Assembly: GCA_958299035.1 (NCBI GenBank)
Contig: CATQJL010000223.1
Span: 9,413,753 to 9,477,752, forward strand
Origin: Cylicocyclus nassatus
Lineage: Eukaryota; Nematoda; Chromadorea; Rhabditida; Strongylidae
DNA length: 64,000 nt
Reading direction: 5' to 3'
Shown piece after piece: positions 1 to 11,411 of the stretch; position 1 is the stretch's first letter, and every line of letters begins with the position of its first letter. The notes under the pieces are model-generated. The model made no database searches and was not told where the DNA came from. It was given only the letters and a program-made list of their open reading frames with translations. A program made the position numbers and the translations under genes.

Positions 1-535
1 AAGAAGTAGGCACATCTCCAATGTTGAGTGGCTTTTTCCACTTTATCTTGAAGATTAAGCGAAGTTTCCGTCACAATGCACATACCATAAATTCCTACGG
101 TAGGTTACGGTAGAGGTTGACGTTGCAATAAGATTCTGCTTCCCCAGAAACCTTAATGTGCCTACTCCAATTTTCTAAAAAAAATTCTTTTTTTTTTTGC
201 CGTCAAAGGCCCAAAAACCACTCCAAAATTGCTACCGTAATCCCACAGTAATGAGTGGAGATCGCTGATTAGCCATATACATATATTTTAAATCTAAGTT
301 AGTCCTAGCCCTTTCATATGGTACATTGGGAGCCGCAAGGAACATCGATACAAAAGAGTTATTCAAAATCAAACAGTGTGCACATTTTTTGGGACACCCT
401 GTATACTTGCGCCAAAATAACTTGTCTTCCCTTGCATGAGCTCTATTCTAGTGAAACACAATACACATCAAAATCTATTTGCGAAGGCTTAGTTGAATTA
501 CATCGCCTGTCATCGCACAATCCCATCAATCACCC
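1..535. other. AT-rich sequence, no gene seen
   Basis: No coding region is recognised here. There is a poly-T run near 180-199. From about 440 on, the sequence is a diverged copy of the segment at 4495-4730: a GAGCTCTA start, then ACACATCAAAATCTAT, and later AAAAACCCA in both. This marks it as dispersed repeat rather than a gene. Confidence 0.5.
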
Positions 536-673
536 TTTGATTCAACGGGATTGGCGGCTGAAAGCAGAACTTCGAGGCCTAATCAAGGCTAGAGGATGAT
601 CAGAGAGCAAGCTCGCAAGGTAGAGAGGCTGACTGCGTCGCGGGCCGCGAGCAGTCACGCCCGTTGAATCAAA
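536..673. mobile_element. Short MITE with TTTGATTCAACGGG terminal inverted repeats
   Basis: A perfect 14-bp inverted repeat (TTTGATTCAACGGG at 536-549, its reverse complement at 660-673) bounds a 138-bp GC-rich body. The surrounding repeat is also present at 4495-4730 without this insert, so that copy works as an approximate empty site. A related copy lies at 33623-33793. I cannot assign a superfamily because no clean target duplication is visible. Confidence 0.75.
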
Positions 674-1152
674 GAGTACAAAGTAAACATTGAATTGAGA
701 CACGCTCTGAAATCGTGCGTCTGATCTAGCAAGGCTACATCAGGCAGGGAAAAACCCAGTTCTGACGGATAGGGCTCTACTGCCTGTTCAAGCCATGAGC
801 CCGAGACTTTCATAATAAGAAAGATAGTTTTTTAATTTGTTACTCCGTTTCGTCCCTTTCCTTAAACGGAGTTTTAAGATCTAGACCCTCTCCGGGACTC
901 TTCAGTAAGGAGAGAGGGTCTAGTTTTATTTTCCAAAGAAACTATTTTGAAAAAATTGTAAAACTCAACTTATAATCCGATTGTCGTCCGATTCTTCTTT
1001 TCTGTCGTGTGATCTTCTGTGTTGCAAAATAAGAATGGACTTGTCTTGACTTGTTTATTTTCATTGTATTATCATTTGTGTTGAATATATCATTTATACT
1101 TCGTTTCCTATATATTGGTTGATATATCGGTTCAACAATTTATGTTTGTATT

Positions 1153-1678
1153 TTATAATATATTTTTTCGACTCAGTTTCTTAAATCCATCATTGAATAT
1201 ATTGTATTTATATAGTATGAATGGATTTCTATTTAAGCATTTGAAAATTGATGATGATATTATACTTATGTCATATTCATTTTCAAGTAGTATATCTCTG
1301 AGTTGTGAGATTTTTTGCAGAAAATCGTTTAAGTATGTACATGTTCTTGTTATTCTGAGAGTTTCTGTATATATGGTTGCCTTTTTAATGTTGAACGAGA
1401 TACTAGATGTACAATGTATGAATCTTTTAACGTTAAAATTAAAATAGTCAGTTTTATTATATAATTTTGTAATCAATTTATTGTTTATTATTTCAATATT
1501 TAGGTCGAGATAGTTACAGCTATAGGTTTTTAAGTGTGTAGCTTCTATTGGAAGTTTATGTTCGTAAATTTTTTTGACTAATTTGTGGATAGTATTTTCT
1601 TCTAAGTTATGAATAAGTAAAAGATCATCCATGTATCTATAAGGTATTATTTGGAAATTGTTTGTGATATTTTTAATA
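1153..1678 (-). pseudogene. Penelope-like reverse transcriptase, C-terminal part (relic)
   Basis: Minus-strand reading frame whose genuine part runs from about 1678 down to 1153. It contains a polymerase catalytic motif RYMDD at about 1622-1640, followed by a YLDLNIEII segment and KLYNKTDYF, the layout of the palm end and thumb of Penelope-like reverse transcriptases. The frame is extended artificially upstream into the MITE at 1679-2668. The other half of the protein is at 2671-3045, but the fingers and first palm motifs expected between the two halves are missing. The copy is therefore deleted as well as interrupted. It is strongly AT-rich, unlike the Penelope element at 26-28.6 kb, and is a different family. 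The RT assignment is firm, the Penelope assignment moderate. Confidence 0.7.
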
Positions 1679-2668
1679 TTAGGTCGTTCCGAAAGTAATG
1701 TCGCTTTTTTCAAATGAACGCCACATTTCATGGAATCAAGATTTTCAAGGAATCTTAGAAGCATTCGATGCAGCATTTTATCCTCTTTCAAACGGTTGTA
1801 ATTTCATTGCATAATTTTCATTGAGCTTTCGAAAAATTAACAAAATCTGCAACTCATGCTTTTTGCCATGGTCAAGTTCGGCAATTTTTTAAAATTTTTG
1901 TACCTATTCTCCGAATAAGTACAAGTGACAGGTAGATAGAGCAAACTCTATAGGACACAGGGTAAATTTTTTCTTTTCCTTAGCTTGCTTCTTAGAGTTT
2001 CTGGAATCAGTTTTGAAATGACATCAAATTCCATATTTGGCCAACTCAAACCTCACAGAACAACAACCGGCAAGCAACTCGGGTGTCATTAGACGCAGCT
2101 TTTTCTCCTCTTTTTATCAGTTGTTTTTGGTTTCCGATTCATCAAGTTTTCCGAGATAAAATCATCATAATTCAGGTTTTCCAGGGCGCCTCCGGCTGTA
2201 CCCGGAATTTTCGAAAGTTGCTAATCTGAGGCGGTAAACGCTCATTTGCTTTGTAAAATTAGTGTAGAACCATAATCCATTTTTGTTAGTTTCAAAATCC
2301 GACGAGTTCTTGGTGTTTGATGCATTTGTGTCTGAGAGAGCCTGCTAAAATTCGGTGATTCCATCAAAAAATCTATACAGAAATTATGAGGAGCTCTGAA
2401 AAGTAGAAAAAAGTTGTGCTCTTTCCCGTAGGGTTTGCTCTTGTTATAAAAATTTGGAAAACTTGTGAGACTTGACCTTTTAAAAAAGCACGGGTCGCAG
2501 ATTTCGATAGTTTTCCAAGAGGTTACTCAATTTTGTGCGGTAGTTATTTAACCATTAGAAAGAGATTGAAATGCTGCATCAAATGCTACCAGAATCTCTT
2601 ACATATCTTTGTTCCACGAAATGTGGCGTACGTTTGAAAAATGCGACATTACTTTCGGAACGACCTAA
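1679..2668. mobile_element. Mariner-type MITE (TTAGGTCGTTCC ends), copy A
   Basis: Left end TTAGGTCGTTCCGAAAGTAA at 1679, with its inverse ending at 2668. Both sides are flanked by TA (1677-1678 and 2669-2670), the mariner/Tc1 target duplication. At 990 bp it has no transposase-like frame. It is inserted in the reverse transcriptase relic. It is the same family as the element at 21228-22172, and its ends resemble those of the mariner relic at 31252-32087. Confidence 0.9.
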
Positions 2669-2670
2669 TA

Positions 2671-3045
2671 CGTGTTCATAATCATTTCTACAGTTGCCTG
2701 TATCCATTTAAGTACTTCTTTTTTGTTGGTGCTTTGTTGTAATCTATATTTAGTGCCTTTACTCATTATTGATTTCAAACGCTTATCTTTGATTATATCC
2801 AGATTTCCAGTGATTATATGTCCGTGGTTGCTGTCAATAAAATTTTCTTTATCAGGTTCCTTGCAATTGCATTTTTCTGACAGAATTTGTTTTAATTTAT
2901 CTTCGTCAAGTTTATTAAGGATAGAGTTGTAGTTAAAGGTTTTTTGTGATATTGGCTCTTTACACATGTATACCAGTCTGCAGGAATTGTATTTTACATT
3001 AGGGTTTTTGTTCTTTATATAAATGCTATTAATGATTTTATTCAA
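2671..3045 (-). pseudogene. Reverse transcriptase N-terminal region (relic of the element at 1153)
   Basis: Minus-strand frame of about 125 codons. It has a cysteine-containing segment (EKCNCKEPD), then GHIITGNLDII and KGTKYRLQ. This resembles the conserved region found upstream of the polymerase domain in a group of animal reverse transcriptases related to Penelope, where a GHI-TGDL and KGPKYR pattern recurs. It ends at the MITE boundary (2669). Another minus-strand frame at 3202-3432 (basic, lysine- and asparagine-rich) may be more of the same protein but is not recognisable. The parts are separated by stops, so this is a dead copy. The family match is from memory and would need a profile search. 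Confidence 0.55.
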
Positions 3046-3477
3046 ATTAACTTGATCTAATATTTAGTGAATGTATTCAACTTTAACATTTATAAATTTA
3101 GAATTTGATTTTTCTTTTTGTCATTATGGAACATATACTTACACAGAATACTCAATGTAATTGATTTTTTATTTTGTTCTATTTTGTTTAGCGACTCGGA
3201 ATCAAACTATGATTATTTCTTTTATGAAGTTTTTCTTCAAAGAATGAATATATTTGAAAATGTCATGATGGGTGATTGTATGGTTGATAGTATTAACGAA
3301 GATGTCTAATGTTTCTTTGTTTTTACTCTTATTTCTATTTTTGCTGCGTATTCTGTCTTTGATGATTTTTAAGCTGTAGTAAGTGGGTGTCTTTATGTAA
3401 GAGAGGATTATTGATATCGGATATGTTTCCATAACCTTTTATGCTATCATTCAATCCGAATGGGTATGTAGTTGTGG

Positions 3478-4060
3478 GTCGGGCGCTCTCTGACCGGACG
3501 CTCTCATAAGAGTGAAACGCTTAATCAAACGAGCAATCCGCAAACACCATCCGCTCTAGATTTCTTTTTGCTATTGCATTTTTTGAATTCCCGGACGTGG
3601 AAAACTCTCAAAAGAGAAAACTGTTAACACCGCGGTTCGATGACCATTGATATCTGGGCCACGTATTGGTTGAGCTCTAATGAAGTCAGTGCAAGATCGG
3701 AAAAAAGAAGATACTGGTGCAGCGTGTGGAAACGTATTTTCAAAGACGCTGCCTTTGATGTGCATATACTTCGACTCGCTCCATCTCCCGGGTATAGGTA
3801 TACGAAAAGATTATAGTTTTGGTACGATGTAAGACATTTTCGTAAATTCTTTGTGGCAAATTTGTTGTCTGGAAAGAAACATAAGAATTTGAGTTAGTCG
3901 AATTTTCGTTGAAATGCCTCGTGAAGCAGTTTCATACAAAACTACTAGTTTCCCTATATTGATCTTTATGAGAAGAATACCTTTTTAGAAGGAACGCTCA
4001 TTATAACAATTCAACAGCACGATATCTAATAAATGGTACTTTTCCGTTATCCGGACCCAT
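3478..4060. repeat. Duplicated segment, copy 1
   Basis: The sequence from GCGCTCTC through the ATCTCCC and TAGTTTTGGTACGAT landmarks to about 4060 recurs at 4735-5570 in the same orientation, with many substitutions. Copy 1 lacks the 242-bp LTR-like insert found in copy 2. No gene is recognised. Confidence 0.7.
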
Positions 4061-4079
4061 TTTTTCAAAGGGCTCTCAT

Positions 4080-4303
4080 ATTATATGTTATATGCTCTCA
4101 TATTAGAAAAATAGCTGAACTAGACCTTGGTAAAAAGCATGGGTCGCAGTTTATAGCAATTTTCTAAGAGCTTGTTGCTTCGTCAGCATTGTAATGATAT
4201 CATTTGAAACAGCATAAAAAACTGCATCGAATGCTACCAAAATTGTTCTGCGGACTGCGGCGCTTGATCAAAAAAGCGAAAATACTTTTGGGACACCCTA
4301 ATA
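4080..4303. mobile_element. Truncated mariner-type MITE, right half
   Basis: The sequence running through GCATGGGTCGCAG, ACTGCATCGAATGCTACC and ending in GGGACACCCTAAT matches the right half of the MITE family at 1679-2668 and 21228-22172, diverged. No left end is present, so this is a fragment. Confidence 0.6.
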
Positions 4304-4494
4304 TTTCCATTACGAATGTGAAAGAGCTTTGTGCGAATGCTTGGGCACACTTGTGCGTGTTTTTCTTTACCAAAAGATATCTTAAGACTTTTATAAGAAC
4401 CAAAAAAATTGAGAGTTGTTGGAAAATTGGAGGACGGAACTGGGGCAACCCGATAACTAGCGCCAGAATGAGAAAAGTCTGATTTTTATGAGCT

Positions 4495-4735
4495 CTACCC
4501 TAGCGAATTACGATACACATCAAAATCTATAATTTGGGAAAGTTGTGATTGAAGTACATTGACTGTCGTCAGCTTATCAATTTACACAGTAGACATTAAA
4601 TTAGGACACAATAAGAGATGATCATGTGTCTGGTCTGGTAAGGCCATGACTGGCAGGAAAAACCCAATTTCGAAGGATGGCACTCTCACGACCTTTCGAC
4701 CATAAGCCCGGAACTTTCATGAATCTAGCGTTGGA
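4495..4735. repeat. Dispersed repeat related to 440-820
   Basis: This shares landmarks with 440-820 in the same order: GAGCTCTA, ACACATCAAAATCTAT, GACACA, GGCAGGAAAAACCCA, and the CATAAGCCCGGAACTTTCAT segment. It lacks the 138-bp MITE found at 536-673. Confidence 0.65.
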
Positions 4736-5570
4736 AGCTCTCGTCTAACGCTTTCATAACAGTGAAACGCTCAATCAGCAATCAAATACTTCGAATACCG
4801 TTCTGGATTATCCCCTTGCTAAAATTGGTTTCTTCAAAACAAGGAGCGTGAAACACTTGAAGGCTTCTAAGCCCCTCTCAAGAGAGAAGATTCAACTTGG
4901 CATCCGGTTCGATGGCCATCGACGTCCAGGCCACGTAGTGGTGAGAAACTGCAGTGAGGTTCAGTGTGAGATCGGAAAAAGCCAAAGCACCTCTTAGAGT
5001 GCGGAGAAGTATTTTTAAAAATGCTGCCTTTGTCGTGCATGTATTTCGACTCGCTCCATCTCCCTATATAGGTAAACGAAAATGTGTATAGTGTAAGAGG
5101 GAACGATATCCCACGGTGGCATATACAGATGTTGACATATTTCTACAACCAGCATGGCTGAGAACGATCTGATAACGGTTGCCAACCGATATAAAACAGA
5201 CACTTGAGACTGTAAGGAGAGGACCTCGAGACCTACGCTGCGGAGCGGTACGCTCAACTCCAGAACTCCCTTCATCAACCGCTGCTGTTTATCAATGCTA
5301 ATAACTGTAATATACAATGGGCTCAGCTCTTACTATAGTTTTGGTACGATATAAGACATTTTCGTAAATTCTTTGTGGCAAATTTGCGTCGTCTGGAAAG
5401 AAACATAAGAATTTGAGTTAGTCGAATTTTCACTGAAATGCCTCGTAAGGCAGTTTCATACTACAACTACTTGTTTCCTATTATTGATTCCTATAAGCAA
5501 GATACTTTCTATGAAGGAACGCTTCATATAATTAACAACGCAACAGCACGATATCAAATTAAATCAATAA
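4735..5570. repeat. Duplicated segment, copy 2 (carries an LTR-like insert)
   Basis: Second copy of the segment at 3478-4060, with the same orientation and landmark order. The extra length is the LTR-like insertion at 5092-5333. Confidence 0.7.
5092..5333. mobile_element. Probable solo LTR
   Basis: A 242-bp insert starting TGTAAGAG and ending CTCTTAC, flanked by a 5-bp duplication TATAG (5087-5091 and 5334-5338). The paralogous segment near 3800-3810 lacks it. Inside are a TATAAAA box near 5190 and an AT-rich AATAACTGTAATA signal near the 3' side, which fits an LTR promoter and processing region. No internal retroviral-type genes adjoin it, hence solo LTR. The parent family is unknown. Confidence 0.7.
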
Positions 5571-6404
5571 GAATACGCTAAAAAGGACCACAAATCACGG
5601 AGCTTCTCAAAAAAGCAAAATCAGATTTGAAGAATCAAAATGGAGCCCAGAATTTTTGGGAGTACTGCCCGAGCGTGAATATTAGTCGCATTTTGAGGCC
5701 TGAGGCATACTTCCGGCGATCTGTTCAGATCTTCAGCCACACCACTCGGCGGGTGCCTGCAGATCAACGCGTAAATTCTGTAAGTTGTTGTAAACTCATC
5801 AACTCTGGCCTGAGCAACGCCCGCTTACGACTGATTAAGAAGAGTCGTTGCAGTGCCAGTTAGCGCACTGTAATAGCTGAGGTATGCCATGAGTGCAAGT
5901 CCTTTCGTCCAAAGAGTGACACAATATCGTGCTCAGTGTGGTATTTTCTTTACGTGCCAACATCAACATTTCCATGTTATCACCATTGGAGCGTTCTTTT
6001 CGTTGCTCTTATGAAGATGAAAGTCAAAGAGTTTTTTTGAGTTAAATGGGATTATACGGTTGAGTCAGCAGAGTCCGATTGACTGCAATAATTCTTGAAG
6101 ATTTGCAAATCATAAAGATATTGTGCAAGGTATACACCAGCGCGTCATAATCTTAGTCAGGTATGAAAAAAGAACCATCAAAAGCTATTCCTCTTTGGAC
6201 GGTTTTTTTCGCCTTGGCTGATGAAATGCGATTATATATCAGAGAATTGTTTAGACCGAGGGCATTGAACATTCACTCTAATTCCTAAATTACGCTAGTA
6301 TGAAGAAAACGTCACATCGAAAAAAGATAATTTATATTCATGACGTTTGAAGATATATTCAACGAAGGAAGCAGATGTGAATGTAACATCCACTTAAGCC
6401 TTAA
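5571..6404. other. No gene seen
   Basis: Low-complexity AT-rich sequence. The short open frame near 5627-5863 shows no recognisable domain and no splice-supported extension. Confidence 0.4.
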
Positions 6405-6713
6405 GTGTCAGTGTCCCGCCCGATTCGCATTTCCACTTTTTTGCATGTTTCAGGCCTTTTCGGCATGTAGAACAAGAATTTGAGTTTTGAAATGGGTGAA
6501 AAGACAATTATTGAAGCGTTTATCCCAAAACGCAGCTTAGGCGGGAGTTTTAGTGGAACGTTGAGAGGCCCTGACACAGGAACCCTGCTGCTTGTAATTT
6601 TTGCTTTGGATAGCATGCGCATTGCGGAAGCGATCTTAGGGTACGAAAGGTATGCAAAGCTGCCCGAGCGCGCGCATTGGGGTTGCCACTTTTCAACCGA
6701 TCACTGCCTACCT
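6405..6713. mobile_element. AGGCAGTG-family TIR element, diverged copy
   Basis: The left part (GTCAGTGTCCCG, then TTTTTTGCATGTTTCAGGCC) matches the intact element at 12742-13179 in order: TTTGCATGTTTTAGGCC, AATTTGAG, GCTTTGGATAGCATGC. It ends at GATCACTGCCTA. Terminal bases are mutated and no target duplication is clear. Confidence 0.6.
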
Positions 6714-7069
6714 TATTTCTGCAAAAATTTCACATATCCCATGGCGTGAAATGGTTGTTCAAGATTTAAATTCTTCCTATAAACAGTTAGAAGTTAGAAA
6801 GAGCAGGTAATAAAACCTATTATACTGACATTTCAGATTTTTACTGCAAGTTTCCGATTTTTTATGACCCTACACAGAAAATTCGAATTTGACTAATTTT
6901 CTTCTACCGCACCTATTTATGCAACAGATGACCATTTATAAGCAGCTAAGATGTCATTATAAAGAGCATGACTTACTCTTTCACGAAAAAAAGCAGCCAA
7001 ATCGGTTGGAAAAATCAGAAGTTATGAATTTTTGAAAATGGTGCAAGCGAACTTTCAGGACAACCTAAT

Positions 7070-7571
7070 ATAAAGCTGAAAGTCTGTTTGTATGTAAGTA
7101 TGTATGTTTGTATGTCTGTATGCACGCATGTTTCAAACAGAAATTTTTAAAAATTTTATTTTTTGAACCGATCCGGATTAAACTTGGCACACATACACTT
7201 CGGGGCGGGATGGGTGTCATGAGTTGTTTTCGTCATCGATCGACATCGAGTTCATCGATTTTTTGCGAAGTTTGAGCTATGGGGCTAGGAGTTGGTGCAC
7301 GGGGGTAATCGAGCATGCTGATTACGAATACCATATTAGTTTTTAAAATTTTCAAAATCATCCGCTACTTTCATCGATTTTATCGATTTTTGCCGAATTC
7401 AGCTACGAGTGGGAGTTGGCACAAGGAAGTAATCGAGCATGCTGATGACTAACACAGCGGGAACAAAGAGTTTTCATGTAGAAGGGGCACAGGAAAAGGT
7501 TGTACAGAAATAGGGATGAGACCTTTATCAAGTGTTTTGACAGGTCTGGGCGGAGCCGGGTAAACCAGCAA
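7070..7571 (+). mobile_element. Helitron-like repeat, copy a
   Basis: Begins truncated at TATAAAGCTGAA and has the family features in order: a TCTGTTTGTATG-rich stretch, AAACTTGGCACACATACACTTC, ATCGAT-rich runs, AATCGAGCATGCTGATTACGA, and a 3' GGAGCCGGGTAAACCAGC. Its terminal CTAG is split by the TIR element at 7572-8670. The copy directly follows a mariner-type MITE end (ACAACCTAATA near 7060-7069). Confidence 0.65.
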
Positions 7572-8670
7572 CTCAGATAATCGCGGGGGACAGGCGGCCA
7601 TGCGATTTATGGACAAGCGGGCACCCGAAAAATAGTTTGCTGATTTCTAGCGGTTTGCTTGCAGAAATTCGGAAGATGTAATTTCAGACACCTGCTTGGG
7701 GTACAATTGCGGTTTTCCATGGATCAGTTGCGGCGCAGTGGCCGCATTCTCGCGGACTTTCCGCTAGAATATGCAAAATTATTGAGGGCCGCAAGGCCCT
7801 TCGTGAAGAACCGCATATCCCGTAGGTACCTTTCGCTAGAAGGAAGCATCCAAAACTTGGGTAATTAAACCATCGATGACACCTTTGCCATGTGGAGTCT
7901 CACCTTTGCTCGGCGTATGCCCGAAACTGCATAAAAACCGTACGAGCGCACGAGCGCTTGCAGAAAATGTATTGCTGACAGCCGGCAGAACATATAACAG
8001 TAAAGAAAGTATCGCTCACTGAAGGTTTGGCCACGCCCCAAAAATTCAGCTGACCGCTTGCAGAAAGCGCAAGTTTGCGACCGCTTGCCCCCGGCGATTA
8101 AGAGAAGCCAGCTGCTCAGAGAATCGCGGGGGGTAGGCGGCCATGCGATTTGTAGGCAAGCGGGCACCGGAAAAATAGTTCGCTAAGTTCTTGCGGTCCG
8201 CTTGCAGATGTTTGGGAGTATGTTGGACATTTCTTGAGCCAACGTGCAGGGATTAATCATAGATTAGTTGCGACGCAGTGGCCGCATTTTCGTGGACGTC
8301 CTGTGAGAATATCCAAATTGTTGGGGCCTCACGGTCCTTTGCGACCGCACAGCCCGTAGGTACCCGCGCTGAGGAAAGGTACGCAAACTTGGGTAATCTA
8401 ATTATTGATGGCACCTCTACCACTTAGAGTCTCATCTTCGCTCGGCATACGCCCGAAACTGCGTAAAAAGAGTCCGAGCGCCTGCTAAAAGTTTGGCCAG
8501 CGCTTGCTGAAAGAGATTATTTGACGAGCGCTTGCAGAAAATTCTTATTGCTGCCCGCTGACAGAAACGGAACTACCGCTTGCCGAAGGTTTGGCCACGC
8601 CCCAATATTTTGTCGACCGCTTGCAGAAAAGCGCGAGTTTGCGGATCGCTGCTCCAGGCGATTGTCTGAG
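7572..8670. mobile_element. CTCAGACA-family TIR element 1
   Basis: Left end CTCAGATAATCGCGGGGG at 7572, right end GGCGATTGTCTGAG ending at 8670. Inserted in the terminal CTAG of the Helitron-like copy next to it: the right flank is TAG, the left flank CAA, consistent with a TA duplication whose left copy mutated. The body is an internal tandem duplication, since the left terminal region recurs at 8115 (period 543 bp). The subterminal motif GGCGGGCACCGGAAAAATAG shared with the 10600 element is present near 8160. No gene inside. Confidence 0.75.
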
Positions 8671-10461
8671 TAGTTGTTTTATAAAAATACAGTGATAGAT
8701 GAATATTGCGTAGTTTTGATTCGAAAAAATTGAGAAGTTAATGCGAAATTCTTTGGTGAACCTTTTGTTCTGAAAGAATCAAAGAAAATTGATCTAGTCA
8801 ATTCGAGACGCACTTTCGTACACCTAAGATTTTTTCCTAAATTGATCCCTACAATCAGGAATAATTTCTGTGAAAAAAAACTCCTATAACAACAGCACTA
8901 TAGGAGACTAAAACACAAAGGTGATGGAAAGATAAAACACTAATTAGGGGTTCGAAGAACAAGAAGACCACAAATAGAGAATCAAAACGGAGCAGAATAA
9001 TCTAATCCAATATAGAGCACTTTTTTAAGTAGCTATTATGACCTATATTCAAGCACCATGAGAACTTCTGATTACTTTTATAAAGATGAAAATCTGAGGA
9101 TTACTTCCACAGAGATGAAACTCAAAGGGTTGTTGCTACTAGAGATTAATCTGGAAACATAGGATGATTGAGCGGATAAAGAGATTCAATGAAGCGGATT
9201 CAATGCCAACTATTCATTGGATAAGTTGACATTCGTAGCTTCGATAATTTAAAAACAGCGTGACAAAAGTGAAGGTTGTATGATGTCTGCACCCCTCCCT
9301 TATAAACAGTGAAGGTTGTTTGTAGGATGTCACTGAAGAAAAAAGGATGCAGAGCAATCAGTAAGATATAGGAAGACTTTCAAAATCGGATAAAAACGTT
9401 GCCATGAGTTTGAAATCTTTCATTTGGCAGCATTTTATGTAGGTTTTCGCTCCGACCAAGCAATCACAACACGAAAACAAGAAAAGAATAGTTATGGAAA
9501 CGTAAAGTTATGTTTTCTACTAAGTCGAAATGCACGTCAGAGACATAGTTTTTGAAGTGTCCTTTGAATTTTCGCCCCCCTCTCGCAGTCTCTGTTTTAA
9601 GCAACGTTTTCAGCTTTGTTGTGTTCATAATCCTAAGCAAAATGCTCTTAGGCTTGTAAGAGATGGCTGCTTACTAACTCCAAGAAAGGCCTAGGAACAA
9701 AAACGCACTTTTTACCAGATATCGCACCGCAGTCGAAAAAAATTAGCCTCGCGACGTTGTCTACATCATGAGCAGAAGCAGAATCCATCAAATGTACGAG
9801 AAAACTGCCTAAAAGAACCTAAGTGAAAAACAAGGGATTTTCTAAAGCAGGGTTTTTGTCAGATTTCTCGTTCAGATCAAGAAATGGGGTTTGGCGACGT
9901 TGTCAGTACGAAAATAGAGAGCAAGAGCTTTACTACGATATACAGTTTGCTAGAGTTAAGCTCAGGACAACGAAAAAAGGTACCAGAGCGAAATGCCCAG
10001 TGCCCCGCGTTTAGGGTAACGAGGTAGCATGCAAGGCGGGAGACGCAGAGCAGAGAAGAAAGACCAGAGCCGACGGGGCACTGGTCGCAGATCTCCGCGG
10101 GGCCTTAGCAAAATCCTGCAACATCATAAATTCTTCTGATCGTCATGACAAGACTAGAAGCGCTGACAACCAAGCGTTGAAAACTACTTCTTCAAAATAA
10201 ACCAGCATTTTCGTACGCGATTCTCTGCGCAAGAGTTAAGCGCAGTTTCTCGTTTCTATTGAACTCCATTCGCTCTCGTGGGTTTTTGAAACTTAATCGT
10301 AATGTAAAATGAGGTCATTTGAGAAATGTTATTCTGAATTTTGTGGAAATCAACGCAAGTCGTTTTTAGCACAAAGAAGGCTATAAAAAGGCAGTTTTTC
10401 GGTTTTGCTGCGATATTTCCGGGGTACTACTCACTACACTTACTTCGTTCACATTTTTGAA
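8671..10461. other. No gene seen
   Basis: AT-rich sequence without supported coding exons. Two GCGACGTTGTC segments (about 9752 and 9894) suggest a small diverged local duplication. A short frame at 9823-10014 has no recognisable domain. Confidence 0.4.
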
Positions 10462-11411
10462 TCTTATATATAATGTAAAGCTGAATGTCTGTTTGTCTGT
10501 ATGTCTGTCTGTATGTGTGTACGCATGTTCCGAATAGAAAATTCCATTTCTGAACCGATCCGGACCAAACTTGGCACACATACACTTCAGGCCCCGGAGC
10601 TCAGACAATCGCCCTGGGCAGGCGGGCACCGGAAAAATAGATTGCTGATTTTTCGCACTCGCTCGCGGATTTTTTGCAAAGCAATCAGGACTTTTCGGAA
10701 GACCGCTTGCTGAGTCAGCGGATTTTTGAGAGACCGCCTGTTGAATTTTTTTCACTCTTATCTTTTGCAGATATATTGCTGAATCTCTGAGGAATCGAAA
10801 ACTCAGCAAGCGGTCTTCCGAAAAGTCCTGATTGCTTTCGAAAAAATCAGCGAGCGGGTGCGAGAGAACAGCAATCTATTTCACCGGTGCCCGCCTGCCC
10901 CCGGCGATTGTCTGAGCGGGTGTCATAGGCCACACTTCGTCATCGATCGATATCGATTTTATCGATTTTTATCGACTTTTTTGCTGAGTTCACCTACGGG
11001 GCTGGAAGTTGGCACAGGGAGTAATCGAGCATGGGGATTCCGAAACAATATCACTTTTCAGGATTATCGAGTACTTTTATCGATTTTATCGATTTTTTTT
11101 GCAAAGTTAGACCTGCGGGGCTGGGAGTTTGCACAGGGGGGTAATCGAACATGCTGATTACGAATACAATGTAGTTTTTTAAGATCGTCCACTACTTTAA
11201 TCGTTTTTATCGATTTTTGCAAAGTTTGAGCAACAGGGCTGGGAGTTGGCACAGGGGGGGGGGGTAATCGAGCATGCTGATTACTAAAACAGCGGGAATA
11301 GTGATTTGGCATGTAGGCGTGGGCACAGGGAAAGATTCGCACAGGAATAGGGATAGTGTTCTTTGGCATAGTGTTTTGACAGGGCCGAGAGGAGCCAGGT
11401 AAGCCAGCTAG
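10462..11411 (+). mobile_element. Helitron-like repeat, copy b (interrupted)
   Basis: Starts TCTTATATATAA directly after host A (10461) and ends CCAGCTAG (11411) directly before host T, the TC...CTRR ends and A/T insertion site of Helitrons. It contains a TCTG-rich 5' part, three ATCGAT-rich blocks each followed by GGCTGG-AGTT-GCACAGGG, and TAATCGAGCATG landmarks. It is interrupted at 10600-10916 by a TIR element. It has no Rep/helicase gene, so it is non-autonomous. Confidence 0.7.
10600..10916. mobile_element. CTCAGACA-family TIR element 2 (hairpin)
   Basis: 317 bp, nearly all inverted repeat. Left end CTCAGACAATCGCC, right end GGCGATTGTCTGAG, arms about 130 bp with few mismatches. Other copies of the host Helitron-like repeat read GGCCCCGGCGGGTGTC here. 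This copy reads GGCCCCGG-AG before and CGGGTGTC after the insert, consistent with a 2-bp CG duplication with one mutated base. Confidence 0.85.
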
